Shown here in pieces: positions 6,221 to 6,221 of a DNA stretch of 6,221 bases. This DNA is from Calditrichota bacterium. Lineage in GTDB: Bacteria > Zixibacteria > MSB-5A5 > GN15 > FEB-12. Under the pieces are notes generated by a model. The model did no database searches and was not told where the DNA came from. It was given only the letters and a program-made list of their open reading frames with translations. The translations under genes were made by a program, and so were the position numbers. Position 1 is the first letter of the stretch. Each line of letters begins with the position of its first letter. The stretch lies in assembly GCA_030641085.1 (NCBI GenBank), contig DAOWIC010000319.1:1-6221 (forward strand). Direction: 5' to 3'.

Positions 6221-6221
6221 C

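Overview
All recognisable genes lie on the minus strand and are read from the right end of the window to the left. They form two adjacent housekeeping clusters: the distal part of an F-type ATP synthase operon (atpA, atpG, atpD, atpC) and the phospholipid/fatty-acid start cluster (a yceD/DUF177 gene, rpmF, plsX, fabH). The window cuts off the 5' part of atpA on the right and most of fabH on the left. Everything is chromosomal core; I see no mobile element, CRISPR array, tRNA or rRNA.

Right half (2278-6220): the alpha, gamma, beta and epsilon subunits in the standard bacterial order, with gaps of 43, 45 and 6 bases. Together with delta and the Fo genes, presumably further to the right, they make the catalytic head and central stalk of the membrane ATP synthase. 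The catalytic motifs that can be seen are intact: both P-loops, the alpha arginine finger, and the beta catalytic glutamate and Walker B aspartate.

Middle (2089-2277): a 189-base spacer, the only sizeable non-coding stretch. It has a GC-rich hairpin without a U-tract and, at its far end, a good sigma-70-type promoter candidate. The predicted transcript start is only about two bases before the yceD ATG, which suggests a nearly leaderless message.

Left half (2-2088): yceD (ribosome/rRNA-associated protein), rpmF (ribosomal protein L32, zinc-ribbon form), plsX (acyl-ACP:phosphate acyltransferase) and the start of fabH (ketoacyl-ACP synthase III). This cluster links ribosome supply to membrane-lipid synthesis. 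fabH starts 74 bases inside the end of plsX, in another frame.

The organism is a bacterium of moderately high GC. The yceD-rpmF-plsX-fabH order is common in Gram-negative and related phyla, and its position directly after atpC is a lineage-level trait that I cannot assign to a named taxon from sequence alone. I found no undescribed system here. The points worth a second look are the plsX/fabH overlap, the near-leaderless promoter, the joining of the two clusters and a changed DELSEED loop in the beta subunit.
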